64,000 nt of DNA from Maribacter hydrothermalis (GCF_001913155.1 NZ_CP018760.1:992001-1056000), one strand, 5' to 3'; positions 18,505-26,446 are shown, numbered from the stretch's first letter. Translations and numbers: made by a program. The notes: generated from the letters alone by a model not told the origin.

Positions 18505-18588
18505 TTTACGGTGTAAAATATTATAGGTTCAATAAAAAAACTAATTCAAAATCAAGTAAGGAAAGTTTGGCTAGATGCCTTTTCTTAA

Positions 18589-18734
18589 GTTATCTGTCTT
18601 TAACAATGCTATTTAGAATAACACCTCCAGCACAAGTACGCGGGATAAAGATAGAATGTAGCACCTTCTTTTCCTTATCGGAAAGGGTTGCCAAGGTTTC
18701 AATGGGTCTAGTCCCTCCACCTTTCTTGATAACG
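18589..18734 (-). ncRNA. SAM-I (S-box) riboswitch controlling metH-metF
   Basis: On the minus strand the S-box core is clear: GTTATCAAGAAAGGTGGAGG, then GACCC, then TGAAACC-TTGGCAACC, then GGTGCTACATTC. P1 can close GTTATC at 18728-18733 with GATAAC at 18589-18594, and P4 with TCTaTCTTTA/TAAAGAcAGA (9 of 10 pairs). That leaves an extra segment of about 43 nt inside P4, longer than in the copy at 33178. Binding of SAM should lower expression of metH and metF; the switching hairpin is not obvious. Confidence 0.93.
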
Positions 18735-18758
18735 AGTCAATCTATTTATGAACGATTT

Positions 18759-18792
18759 GCAAAGTAAAGGCACAGTATGCTCTAATCCAAAA
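18759..18792 (-). promoter_or_regulatory. Promoter of the metH-metF transcript
   Basis: The minus strand shows TTTTG (18788-18792) and TACTTTGC (18759-18766) separated by 21 nt, close to the Bacteroidota minus-33/minus-7 arrangement. It lies 24 nt ahead of the SAM-I aptamer. Confidence 0.55.
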
Positions 18793-18836
18793 CTTCAACA
18801 GGTTTTTTACCCAACGAATTTTTAAAAAATTGTCAT

Positions 18837-18874
18837 AAAAAAACCTCCAAAATCATAAAGAACCTGAAGGTTTT
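18837..18874 (-). terminator. Terminator of the cys/sir operon
   Basis: AAAACCTTC and GGAGGTTTT pair (one G-T) and a T7 tract follows, 18 nt after the stop of the oxidoreductase gene at 18893. Confidence 0.75.
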
Positions 18875-18892
18875 ACTCACCAAATAATAACT

Positions 18893-19954
18893 TTATGCGA
18901 TACTTTGTACTACTTCTTTTTTAGCTTCTTTCTTAGAACCATCAAATCCTTCTACTCCGCCAACGGTCGTATATTTCATTACAAAGCGCTTACCCGGATT
19001 GATTTGTTGGTATGCATACTGACACATTACCGCTGCTTCATGGAAACCTGAAAGTATCAATTTCAACTTGCCTTCATAGGTATTTACATCTCCAATAGCG
19101 TATATTCCCGGTATATTTGTTTGGTAATCTTTTGCGTTATTTACCTTAATGGCATTTTTCTGAATCTCTAGGCCCCAATCACCAATGGGTCCTAATTTTG
19201 GAGACAGACCAAATAACGGAATGAAATTATCTACCTCTAAATAAGTATCTTCCTTTTCCTTATCGGTATGCTTAATAACTACGGCTTCCAAATTATCTAC
19301 CCCGTGCAATTCTTTTACCTCAGCCTTTGTAATCAATTTGATTTTACCCAGCTTCGCCAATTCAGATGCTTTTTCAACTGAATCTAAAGCACCTCTAAAC
19401 TCATCTCTTCTATGAACCAAGGTTACTTCTGATGCTACATCCGTTAAGAATATGGCCCAGTCTAAAGCTGAATCCCCACCACCGGCAATAATCACTTTCT
19501 TATCTCGGTATACTTCTGGATCCTTGATTATATACGAAACACCCGTATCTTCAAAGTTTACAATATTTGAAATAGGTGGTTTTCTTGGTTCAAAAGAACC
19601 TAGACCACCAGCGATTACAACTACAGGAGCATTGTGCTTTGTTCCTTTATTCGTCGTTACTACAAACGAACCATCTTCTAATTTATCTAAAGTTTCAGCT
19701 CTTTCGCCCAAGGTAAATCCTGGTTCAAAAGGTTTGATTTGCTCCATTAAATTATCTACCAAAGTACCCGCCAAAATTTCTGGAAATGCCGGAATATCAT
19801 AAATAGGTTTCTTAGGATATATCTCAGAACACTGCCCACCTGGTTGCGGCAATGCATCTATTAAATGCGTTTTTAACTTTAACAATCCTGCTTCAAAAAC
19901 CGTAAATAATCCGGTTGGTCCCGCTCCTATGATGAGCATATCTGTTTTAATCAT
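18893..19954 (-). CDS. Ferredoxin-NADP reductase-like flavoprotein (thioredoxin reductase fold)
   Basis: A 353-residue FAD/NAD(P)-binding oxidoreductase. The FAD motif is IIGAGPTGLF at residue 6, the NADPH motif VIIAGGGDSALDWA near residue 154, and the second FAD motif IYAIGDVNTYEGKL near residue 285. No CxxC redox pair is present, which separates it from thioredoxin reductase and fits the YumC-type ferredoxin-NADP reductase group. It follows the sulfite reductase and cobA genes, so a role in feeding electrons via ferredoxin to sulfite reductase is a reasonable inference. A terminator follows. Confidence 0.88.
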   Translation of the reverse strand: MIKTDMLIIGAGPTGLFTVFEAGLLKLKTHLIDALPQPGGQCSEIYPKKPIYDIPAFPEILAGTLVDNLMEQIKPFEPGFTLGERAETLDKLEDGSFVVTTNKGTKHNAPVVVIAGGLGSFEPRKPPISNIVNFEDTGVSYIIKDPEVYRDKKVIIAGGGDSALDWAIFLTDVASEVTLVHRRDEFRGALDSVEKASELAKLGKIKLITKAEVKELHGVDNLEAVVIKHTDKEKEDTYLEVDNFIPLFGLSPKLGPIGDWGLEIQKNAIKVNNAKDYQTNIPGIYAIGDVNTYEGKLKLILSGFHEAAVMCQYAYQQINPGKRFVMKYTTVGGVEGFDGSKKEAKKEVVQSIA

Positions 19955-20020
19955 AATTTTCTTATTAGTAAAAAGTAATTAGAAATCACTTTTCAACTTC
20001 TTTTAATTTCACTTCAACTA

Positions 20021-20056
20021 TATACTTTATACTCTTTACTTAATACTTTGTACTTT
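20021..20056. repeat. TACTTT-type spacer repeat
   Basis: Iterated TACTTT/TACTTTG units fill the gap between cobA and the oxidoreductase gene, of the same type as at 13547-13621. Confidence 0.45.
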
Positions 20057-20890
20057 TTATACTGCGCTCAACCGAGCATTCTCTTGTGAATACTGGTTTT
20101 TAGCTTCTACTAATGCTTCGCGATGCTTTACCACTTCACCAATAATAATAATTGCAGGATTAGAAAGGTTTTCTTTCTCTACTACACCTTCTATAGTATC
20201 AATGGTAGCAATCCCAACTTTTTCATTCTTACAAGTTCCGTTTTGAATGATAGCAATGGGCATGTCTGCTTTGCCTTCAGACTGAAATAATTCTACTATT
20301 TGTGGGAGTTTTGACATTCCCATCAATATCACTACTGTTGCACTACTTTTTGCAGCTAAAGCAACATCGGTAGATAGTTTATGCTCTTTGGTAGTTCCTG
20401 TAATTACCCAAAAGCTTTCTGACGAACCTCTTTTGGTAACTGGTATATTTTGATATGCCGGCACACTTAAACTTGATGAAATACCTGGTACCATGGCAAC
20501 TTCCAATCCGTGAGATGCGGCATACTCCATTTCCTCTGAACCACGACCGAATACAAATGGATCTCCACCTTTTAATCGTACTACATGTCCCGCAGATTTT
20601 GCTCTGCTAACAATTAGTTCATTTATTTGTTCTTGCTGATAGGCATAGCACCCTTTACGCTTACCTACAAAAATCAATTCTGCATTTTTTGCGTAGTCTA
20701 GCAACTCTTCGTTTACCAAAGCATCGTACAAAACAACATCGGCGTTTTCTAGTGTCTTAATTGCTTTTAGAGTGATTAGCTCTATATCACCAGGTCCTGC
20801 ACCGACAACAGTTAAAAGCCCACGGTTTCGACTACGCTCAACCACCGCTGGATAACGCTCAGTCTTCGTTAAATTGCTTTCTAAACTCAT
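20057..20890 (-). CDS. cobA: Uroporphyrinogen-III C-methyltransferase
   Basis: A 277-residue SAM-dependent methyltransferase making precorrin-2 for siroheme, the cofactor of sulfite reductase. The family motifs are VGAGPGDIELITL near residue 33, VRLKGGDPFVFGRG near residue 103, and VVILMGM near residue 190. It lies 5 bp after sir. The N-terminal 25 residues before the first motif are a non-conserved extension that includes VVERSRNRG, encoded by a dispersed repeat at 20821-20846. The dehydrogenase/ferrochelatase needed to finish siroheme is not in the window. Confidence 0.94.
   Translation of the reverse strand: MSLESNLTKTERYPAVVERSRNRGLLTVVGAGPGDIELITLKAIKTLENADVVLYDALVNEELLDYAKNAELIFVGKRKGCYAYQQEQINELIVSRAKSAGHVVRLKGGDPFVFGRGSEEMEYAASHGLEVAMVPGISSSLSVPAYQNIPVTKRGSSESFWVITGTTKEHKLSTDVALAAKSSATVVILMGMSKLPQIVELFQSEGKADMPIAIIQNGTCKNEKVGIATIDTIEGVVEKENLSNPAIIIIGEVVKHREALVEAKNQYSQENARLSAV
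20821..20846. repeat. Dispersed element in the cobA N-terminus
   Basis: GGTTTCGACTACGCTCAACC is the same family as at 12361; it is translated as VVERSRN ahead of the conserved CobA start. Confidence 0.75.
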
Positions 20891-20895
20891 ACCGT

Positions 20896-22986
20896 TTATG
20901 CTTCTGCTAATTCTTGTTCCCTAAATTTTGCTACTGTCTCTAAAAACACCTTAGCATCTTTTATATATGAGGCTGCAAATTCTTTTGTTGGTTCATTCTG
21001 ATTTAACTGAAGCACCAATTTTTCGAATCCGCCTGCAACAGCAATTCTACCATCGGCAACAAATTTCTCATCAAAATCTTTAATGATACTTACATGGGTA
21101 TTCACTTTTGTATTCTCTGATGTCAACATCGCTTTCGCCGAATTCACCATGGAAGAATATGCGTGATAGATACTTGCAGACCACTTTTCAGCATCGAACA
21201 TATCTTGTGCATTCTGTATTTTCTCTTCGCTTTCAAAAAGAAGCGTCGCAATTAAGTCAATCACCACACCAGCACATTCACCTACACCAATTGCTTTTTC
21301 ATAACGTTCTGTATTTCCCCAGTCAATAAAATCTTCCGCCGTTAAATCATCTACAGATGAAAGTGGCGTTAGAAAATCGTAGAAATACATTTGCCCTTTT
21401 TCTGCGTAGTAATCTGGGAATGATAAATCACCACCGTTAGCATCAAAATCATTTAAAATTAAACGTAATGCTTCGGGACCTCTTTTACTTGGTACTTTTA
21501 CTACTTTATCAGCAAAACGACCTTGTCCGTTACCATCATTACTACCACCCAACAATACTTGTAATGCCGGAGCAACTAATTTATCTTTTGTACGAACGGA
21601 CATTCCTTGGAAACCAATATTTGCCATATTGTGTTGTCCACATGCGTTCATACAACCACTGATTTTTATAACAACATCTTCGTTATTAATATAATCAGGG
21701 TATTCTGTTTTTATAACTCTTTCCAGTTCTTCTGCAATACCGGTACTACTTGCTATACCTAAGTTACAGGTATCCGTACCCGGACAAGCAGTAATATCCA
21801 ATGCCTTGTTATAGCCTGCTTCAGCAAAACCTAACTTCATTAATTCCGTATAGAAAAATTCAACATTCCCTTCTTTTACGAAGGGAATTAATATGTTTTG
21901 ACGCAATGATAATCTTAATTCACCCGCTGCATATTTTTGTACCAAATTCGCTAACAGACGTGCCTTATCCGTATAAAAATCACCAAGTAACACTTTAATA
22001 CCCAAAGCAACATAACCTGGTTGTTTCTGCGGAACTACGTTTGTAGATTTCCACTGCTCAAACTCTTTTGAGTCCGCTATTTCAACTGCAGGAACTTTTA
22101 AATCCGATACTTTTGTTTTAGGATAGTCTTCTGGATCAATAGGAAACGTATCGAAAGGAACCGCTGTTTTTTCTGCAGCCAACAATTCTTTGAATCCGTC
22201 CAAGCCTAAATCTTTCAACAAAAACTTCATTCTTGCCTTTGCTCTACTCTTACGTTCACCATAACGGTCAAAAACACGCACCACAGTTTCCATTAACGGA
22301 ATAATCTGATCGGCAGGTAAAAAGCTATATAATTCATCAGCATGTCTTGGCTGAGAACCTAAACCTCCACCCAACATCACTTTAAAACCTACTTCTCCAT
22401 TTTCGATTTTAGCGATAAAGCCTAAATCATGCATGTATGAAAGTCCTGTATCTGCATCACTCGCTGAGAAAGAAACTTTGAACTTACGCCCCATTTCTTG
22501 AGAGACAGGGTTTCTTAAAAAGTATTGAAATAATGCATGTGCATATGGTGAAACATCAAAAGGCTCATCGACATCTACACCCGCAGTTTCACTGGCCGTT
22601 ACATTACGTACCGTGTTACCACAAGCTTCTCTTAACGTGATATCGTCTTTCTCCAATTCCGACCATAGCTGGGGAGTCCTATTTAAATCCACATAGTGAA
22701 TCTGAATATCTTGACGTGTAGTAATATGTAATCTACCGGTAGAATATTCATCGGACACATCACAAATACGTAGCAATTGTTTAGAAGTCACCTTACCATA
22801 TGGCAACTTAATACGGATCATCTGAACCCCTTCTTGACGCTGACCGTATACACCACGAGCCAAACGTAGGCTTCTAAATTTCTCCTCATCTAATTTGCCG
22901 CCATGGAACTCATGAATCTTGCGTTCCAGTTCTAAAATATCTTTAGCAACTACTTGATTCTCTATTTCTGTTCTAAAACTCTGCAT
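20896..22986 (-). CDS. Siroheme sulfite reductase with C-terminal HEPN-like domain
   Basis: A 696-residue protein. Residues 1-540 have the duplicated ferredoxin-like plus siroheme/[4Fe-4S] organisation of nitrite/sulfite reductases, with cluster ligands Cys401, Cys407, Cys445 and Cys449 (TACPGTDTC, SGCMNACG). It reduces sulfite to sulfide with electrons probably from ferredoxin. Context (cysHDN, cobA) favours sulfite over nitrite. Residues about 565-696 are an added all-helical domain (WSASIYHAYSSMVNSAKAML) resembling HEPN; the usual R-x4-6-H catalytic pair is absent, so it is probably structural or regulatory. The start codon ATG at 22986 lies about 60 nt after a candidate operator. Confidence 0.92.
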   Translation of the reverse strand: MQSFRTEIENQVVAKDILELERKIHEFHGGKLDEEKFRSLRLARGVYGQRQEGVQMIRIKLPYGKVTSKQLLRICDVSDEYSTGRLHITTRQDIQIHYVDLNRTPQLWSELEKDDITLREACGNTVRNVTASETAGVDVDEPFDVSPYAHALFQYFLRNPVSQEMGRKFKVSFSASDADTGLSYMHDLGFIAKIENGEVGFKVMLGGGLGSQPRHADELYSFLPADQIIPLMETVVRVFDRYGERKSRAKARMKFLLKDLGLDGFKELLAAEKTAVPFDTFPIDPEDYPKTKVSDLKVPAVEIADSKEFEQWKSTNVVPQKQPGYVALGIKVLLGDFYTDKARLLANLVQKYAAGELRLSLRQNILIPFVKEGNVEFFYTELMKLGFAEAGYNKALDITACPGTDTCNLGIASSTGIAEELERVIKTEYPDYINNEDVVIKISGCMNACGQHNMANIGFQGMSVRTKDKLVAPALQVLLGGSNDGNGQGRFADKVVKVPSKRGPEALRLILNDFDANGGDLSFPDYYAEKGQMYFYDFLTPLSSVDDLTAEDFIDWGNTERYEKAIGVGECAGVVIDLIATLLFESEEKIQNAQDMFDAEKWSASIYHAYSSMVNSAKAMLTSENTKVNTHVSIIKDFDEKFVADGRIAVAGGFEKLVLQLNQNEPTKEFAASYIKDAKVFLETVAKFREQELAEA

Positions 22987-23003
22987 GCTTCGGTATTAAG
23001 TAT

Positions 23004-23020
23004 TCAGTACTATGTACTGA
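23004..23020. repeat. Short inverted repeat before sir
   Basis: TCAGTAC-tat-GTACTGA is a perfect 7-bp inverted repeat 18 nt upstream of the sir ATG. It sits in a TACT-rich stretch like the spacer repeats elsewhere. Confidence 0.35.
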
Positions 23021-23042
23021 GATGTATTATTACTATATTTTG

Positions 23043-23059
23043 CCTATAGATTTTATAGA
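23043..23059. promoter_or_regulatory. Candidate cys-regulon operator upstream of sir
   Basis: CCTATAGATTTTATAGA contains the perfect dyad CTATA-GATTT-TATAG. The same 17-bp motif (consensus CCTAYWRATTTWRTAGA) occurs twice before the DUF2061-cysHDN genes, suggesting a shared regulator, possibly the Rrf2 protein at 26530. Confidence 0.5.
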
Positions 23060-23098
23060 CTTATTAAAAACAGCCAATATTAAATTGACCTTTTCTAT

Positions 23099-24346
23099 TT
23101 AACTAATGAAACCAGCCCCTACGGTACTATTCGATTTCGTATCAATCAATATAAAAGAACCGTTTGTTCTATGATTCTTAAACTGATCGTAGAAAATTGG
23201 CTTATTTAAACGGAAACTAACCTGGGCAATATCATTCATACCCAATGCATCTGTTTCTGAATCGATACCTGAATAATCAGGAGCTATCTTATGATGTACC
23301 TGTTCTACTTTTGCCAATACTTTATTAACACCATGTTGAACAACATATTTATTCCCTGCAACCAAGGGCAATGAATCCATCCAAGAAATGGTGGCCGTAA
23401 ATTGCTTATCGATCGTTGGTAAATCATTAGCCTTAACTAACATATCTCCACGACTTAAATTAATTTCATCCTCTAAAGTGATGGTTACCGATGACCTCCT
23501 AGATGCTGTTTTGTATTTTTTATCGTGGAAATAAATTTCTTTTATTGTGGAACGTGTTTGCGAAGGAAGCGCAACTACCTCATCACCTACACTTAACTCG
23601 CCACCATAAACCTTACCAGCGAATCCTCTAAAATCATGATGCTCATCTGTCTTCGGGCGGATCACATATTGCACCGGAAAACGTGGCGTACCAACATTGA
23701 AAATATCTTTTCTATCTAAAGCCTCAAAATGTTCTAACAAAGTTGGTCCGGTATACCAAGGTGTCTTGTCTGTTTTATTTACTACGTTATCACCTTTTAA
23801 AGCACTTACAGGAATGAAAGTTATTTTCTGATCTTGATAATCTCGTTTCGCCATCAATTCCTCAAAATCTGCTTTAATAGCATTGTATTTTTCCTCTGAA
23901 TAGTCCACCAGATCCATCTTATTAATAGCTACTACAACATCTTTAATACGTAGTAAATTATTGATGAAAAAGTGTCTGTTCGTCTGTTCTATTACACCCT
24001 TACGAGCATCAATCAATATAATTGCTGCTTGAGAGGTAGATGCACCTGTAACCATGTTACGGGTATATTCTACATGCCCAGGGGTATCTGCAATTATATA
24101 ACTCTTCTTTGCTGTAGAGAAATAGATATGGGCAACGTCTATAGTAATACCCTGCTCACGTTCTGCCACCAAACCATCTGTCGCTAAAGAAAAATCCAAA
24201 TAGTCGTATCCCTTTTGCTTACTGGTCTTTTCTATTGCTTCTAACTTATCGCTGGTCAATGATTTTGTATCATACAGTATTCTACCGATTAAGGTACTTT
24301 TACCATCATCTACACTACCTGCTGTTGCTATTTTTAGTACTTCCAA
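23099..24346 (-). CDS. cysN: Sulfate adenylyltransferase subunit 1 (GTPase)
   Basis: A 415-residue EF-Tu-like GTPase that powers ATP sulfurylase. G1 is AGSVDDGKST at residue 9, G3 DTPGH near residue 92, and G4 NKMD near residue 147; domains 2 and 3 follow. It pairs with cysD upstream. No APS-kinase (CysC) extension is fused to it. The start appears to be TTG at 24346: MEVLKIATAG is where relatives begin, and the upstream frame meets a stop (TAG) with no ATG between. The TTG directly abuts a GTTGTTC-type inverted repeat that fills the cysD-cysN gap. Confidence 0.94.
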   Translation of the reverse strand: MEVLKIATAGSVDDGKSTLIGRILYDTKSLTSDKLEAIEKTSKQKGYDYLDFSLATDGLVAEREQGITIDVAHIYFSTAKKSYIIADTPGHVEYTRNMVTGASTSQAAIILIDARKGVIEQTNRHFFINNLLRIKDVVVAINKMDLVDYSEEKYNAIKADFEELMAKRDYQDQKITFIPVSALKGDNVVNKTDKTPWYTGPTLLEHFEALDRKDIFNVGTPRFPVQYVIRPKTDEHHDFRGFAGKVYGGELSVGDEVVALPSQTRSTIKEIYFHDKKYKTASRRSSVTITLEDEINLSRGDMLVKANDLPTIDKQFTATISWMDSLPLVAGNKYVVQHGVNKVLAKVEQVHHKIAPDYSGIDSETDALGMNDIAQVSFRLNKPIFYDQFKNHRTNGSFILIDTKSNSTVGAGFIS

Positions 24347-24350
24347 TTTC

Positions 24351-24425
24351 GTTGTTCGTTGTTGGTTGTTCGTTGTTGGTTTTGTTCGCTATTTACTATC
24401 AACGAACAACCAACAACCATCAACC
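24351..24425. repeat. GTTGTTC repeat with 18-bp inverted arms between cysD and cysN
   Basis: The arms 24358-24375 and 24400-24417 are perfect complements (18 bp) with a 24-nt loop. The sequence is built from GTTGTTCGTTG units and their complement. It may form a strong mRNA hairpin directly before the cysN start. Confidence 0.75.
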
Positions 24426-24428
24426 ATA

Positions 24429-25379
24429 TTAAAAATATCCTTGTTGTTTTCTTTTCTCCATTGCTGCTTCAGAACGTTTGTCATCTATACGTGCGCCACG
24501 CTCTGAAATAGATGAATCTCTAATCTCCTCTACTACTTTATCAATAGATTCTGCATCTGAAAGTACTGCTGCCGTACATGACATATCGCCTACGGTACGA
24601 AAACGAACCAATCTTTCTTCTACAATCTCATTTTCTTCTCTAAATACAATACCGTCTTCTGCAGACCATATCATACCATCTCTTAAGAATGTTTTACGTT
24701 TGTGTGCGAAATAGATAGAAGGAATTTCAATTTGCTCTTCTTTGATATAAGACCATACGTCTAATTCTGTCCAGTTAGATATTGGGAACACTCTTACATT
24801 CTGACCCAATTCTATTTGTCCATTTAACATATCGAATAACTCTGGGCGTTGGTTACGCTCATCCCACTGTCCGAAATCATCACGAACTGAGAAGATGCGT
24901 TCTTTAGCACGAGCCTTTTCTTCATCTCTACGTGCACCACCGATACAAGCATCGAACTTAAATTCTTCGATTGCATCTAATAATGTTGTTGTCTGCAAAC
25001 TATTTCTACTTGAGTATCTACCTGATTCTTCTTTTACCTTACCCTGATTGATAGAATCTTGCACATTACGTACAATCAGCTCCAAGCCTAACTCTTCTAC
25101 CAATCTATCTCTAAACTCGATAGTTTCAGGAAAGTTATGACCTGTATCAATATGCATTAATGGGAAAGGAATTTTTGATGGCCAAAATGCTTTTTGCGCC
25201 AAACGAACCAATGTAATCGAATCTTTTCCTCCTGAGAACAAAAGAACCGGCTTCTCAAACTGAGCGGCAACTTCCCTTATGATATAAATAGCCTCATTTT
25301 CAAGCGCATTTATATGGGAAGTATCTTTTAAAAGTTCTAGGGATGGTGTTACTTCCAGTTCCGTACTTGTATTACTCAT
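24429..25379 (-). CDS. cysD: Sulfate adenylyltransferase subunit 2
   Basis: A 316-residue ATP-pyrophosphatase-type enzyme that forms adenosine 5'-phosphosulfate from sulfate and ATP with CysN. The PP-motif SGGKDSITLVRLA lies near residue 50, HIDTGHNFPETIEFRD near residue 76, and the C-terminal signature RKQQGYF ends the protein, as in other CysD. Length is typical. It is 48 bp after cysH and 82 bp before cysN, with a hairpin in the latter gap. Confidence 0.96.
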   Translation of the reverse strand: MSNTSTELEVTPSLELLKDTSHINALENEAIYIIREVAAQFEKPVLLFSGGKDSITLVRLAQKAFWPSKIPFPLMHIDTGHNFPETIEFRDRLVEELGLELIVRNVQDSINQGKVKEESGRYSSRNSLQTTTLLDAIEEFKFDACIGGARRDEEKARAKERIFSVRDDFGQWDERNQRPELFDMLNGQIELGQNVRVFPISNWTELDVWSYIKEEQIEIPSIYFAHKRKTFLRDGMIWSAEDGIVFREENEIVEERLVRFRTVGDMSCTAAVLSDAESIDKVVEEIRDSSISERGARIDDKRSEAAMEKRKQQGYF

Positions 25380-25427
25380 TCTATATTTTCTTAGATAAAT
25401 TATCTTATTCTTTTCTACGACCTTTGA

Positions 25428-26051
25428 TTAACTATGCAATCCGCATTCTCTATTTTCTAACACCTTAGTTGGGTCAAAATAGTTATGCTCGTTTGGTAGC
25501 TTATATTTTCTTAAATAGGCATCTAATTGTGTATCGTTCCAATGGTAAAACGGACTCACCTTTAAAACGCCATCCTTGCTTAGACTTAAAATATCTAAAC
25601 TATCGCGGTGTGCAGTCTGCCCTTTTCTCAAATTCGTAAACCAAACATCTGGCTTAAATTCTGCCATGGCCCTTCTAAAAGGCTCCAACTTTACTTGTTC
25701 TGTAAACTCGGCATGTTTAGGGTCATCAATTTGTGGAATACCCATTACAGCATCTCTATGTGCAGTAGTTTGTTTGGGTACAAACAATTTTACGTTCAAA
25801 TTCAATTTGCCGATTATTTCATCTGCATGCTTGTACGTTTTCGGAGTATTGTAACCCGTATCGCACCATACTACAGGTATATCTTTTCTCACCCCAGAAA
25901 CAGCATGTAAAATTGCTACTTCATACGGCCTGAAGTTTGTAGTTACTACGGGAGTGGTTGCATGCTTTACTGCCCAAGAAATAATCTCTTCTGGCGGAAT
26001 ACCTTTAAATTGAATGTTCAACTTCTGAACCTGTGCTTCTGTCAATGCCAT
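25428..26051 (-). CDS. cysH: Phosphoadenosine phosphosulfate reductase
   Basis: A 207-residue thiol-dependent reductase of the PAPS/APS reductase family that makes sulfite. The nucleotide-binding core has VVWCDTGYNTPKTYKHADEI near residue 60, and the C-terminus ends ECGLHS with the catalytic Cys. The CC and CxxC cysteines that bind [4Fe-4S] in APS reductases are absent, so it should use PAPS; that requires an APS kinase, which is not in this window. It lies 14 bp after the DUF2061 gene and is followed by cysD. Confidence 0.93.
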   Translation of the reverse strand: MALTEAQVQKLNIQFKGIPPEEIISWAVKHATTPVVTTNFRPYEVAILHAVSGVRKDIPVVWCDTGYNTPKTYKHADEIIGKLNLNVKLFVPKQTTAHRDAVMGIPQIDDPKHAEFTEQVKLEPFRRAMAEFKPDVWFTNLRKGQTAHRDSLDILSLSKDGVLKVSPFYHWNDTQLDAYLRKYKLPNEHNYFDPTKVLENRECGLHS

Positions 26052-26065
26052 AATCCTTTTCTTTA

Positions 26066-26329
26066 TTATTTACCCCACTTAATTAAATTCCAGATTCTTT
26101 CGTGAAAAAAGTACAACACCATTTTCGTTACAAAATCTATAGATGCAATTGAGGCAGCAAGTGATATTTTGCCAGTTAGCAGGTATGAAATAACCAATGT
26201 ATCTAACGTACCGATAACTCTCCAACTGAAAGCCTTTGCCACACTACGCAATGGCTTCTCTGACGTCTTATCTTCTTTATAGGTCGTTTTAGACTCTTTT
26301 TTATTTAAAATAAGTTGATCTGCAATCAT
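26066..26329 (-). CDS. DUF2061 small membrane protein
   Basis: An 87-residue protein with a charged N-terminal 30 residues and then two hydrophobic segments (about 41-55 and 58-73) joined by a short turn, carrying SVAKAFSWRVIGTLDTLVIS and ending FFHERIWNLIKWG, which match DUF2061. Function is unknown. It is the first gene of the cysH-cysD-cysN run with only 14 bp to cysH, so a link to sulfate assimilation is likely; a help in sulfate uptake or membrane anchoring is speculative. A minus-7-like TACTTTTG lies 44 nt upstream of its ATG. Confidence 0.85.
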   Translation of the reverse strand: MIADQLILNKKESKTTYKEDKTSEKPLRSVAKAFSWRVIGTLDTLVISYLLTGKISLAASIASIDFVTKMVLYFFHERIWNLIKWGK

Positions 26330-26350
26330 CTTTTCCTTAATTTTTATTAC

Positions 26351-26367
26351 CCTACTAATTTAATAGA
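26351..26367. promoter_or_regulatory. Candidate cys-regulon operator, proximal copy
   Basis: CCTACTAATTTAATAGA matches the motif at 26430 and 23043 in the CCTA, ATTT and TAGA blocks. It lies just downstream of the TACTTTTG box at 26373-26380, where a repressor would cover the transcription start. Confidence 0.45.
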
Positions 26368-26372
26368 GTTTT

Positions 26373-26380
26373 CAAAAGTA
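26373..26380 (-). promoter_or_regulatory. Candidate minus-7 box of the cysHDN operon
   Basis: TACTTTTG matches TAnnTTTG exactly. A TTTG at 26392-26395 is only 11 nt further upstream, too close for a standard minus-33 element. Confidence 0.4.
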
Positions 26381-26429
26381 ATATTATTTTCCAAAGTAGT
26401 CACCCTAATTTTAGATAAATTTCATTTAC

Positions 26430-26446
26430 CCTATAGATTTAGTAGA
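26430..26446. promoter_or_regulatory. Candidate cys-regulon operator, distal copy
   Basis: CCTATAGATTTAGTAGA shares its first 11 bases and the TAGA block with the copy upstream of sir (15 of 17 identical). It is about 50 nt upstream of the candidate minus-7 box. Confidence 0.5.

Noticed and set aside
18567..18767. A 66-codon plus-strand frame upstream of metH
   Set aside because: It runs antisense through the SAM-I riboswitch, whose conserved motifs explain the sequence.
21108..21998. Several open frames of 60-75 codons on the plus strand opposite the sulfite reductase gene
   Set aside because: They are out-of-frame complements of a strongly conserved enzyme, have Leu/Tyr-rich low-complexity translations and no start signals.
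25570..25610. SLSKDG in CysH as a further translated repeat
   Set aside because: The wording resembles a peptide seen in flavobacterial repeat insertions, but it fits the normal ILKVSPFYHW context of CysH and no nucleotide similarity to the other elements in the window is visible.
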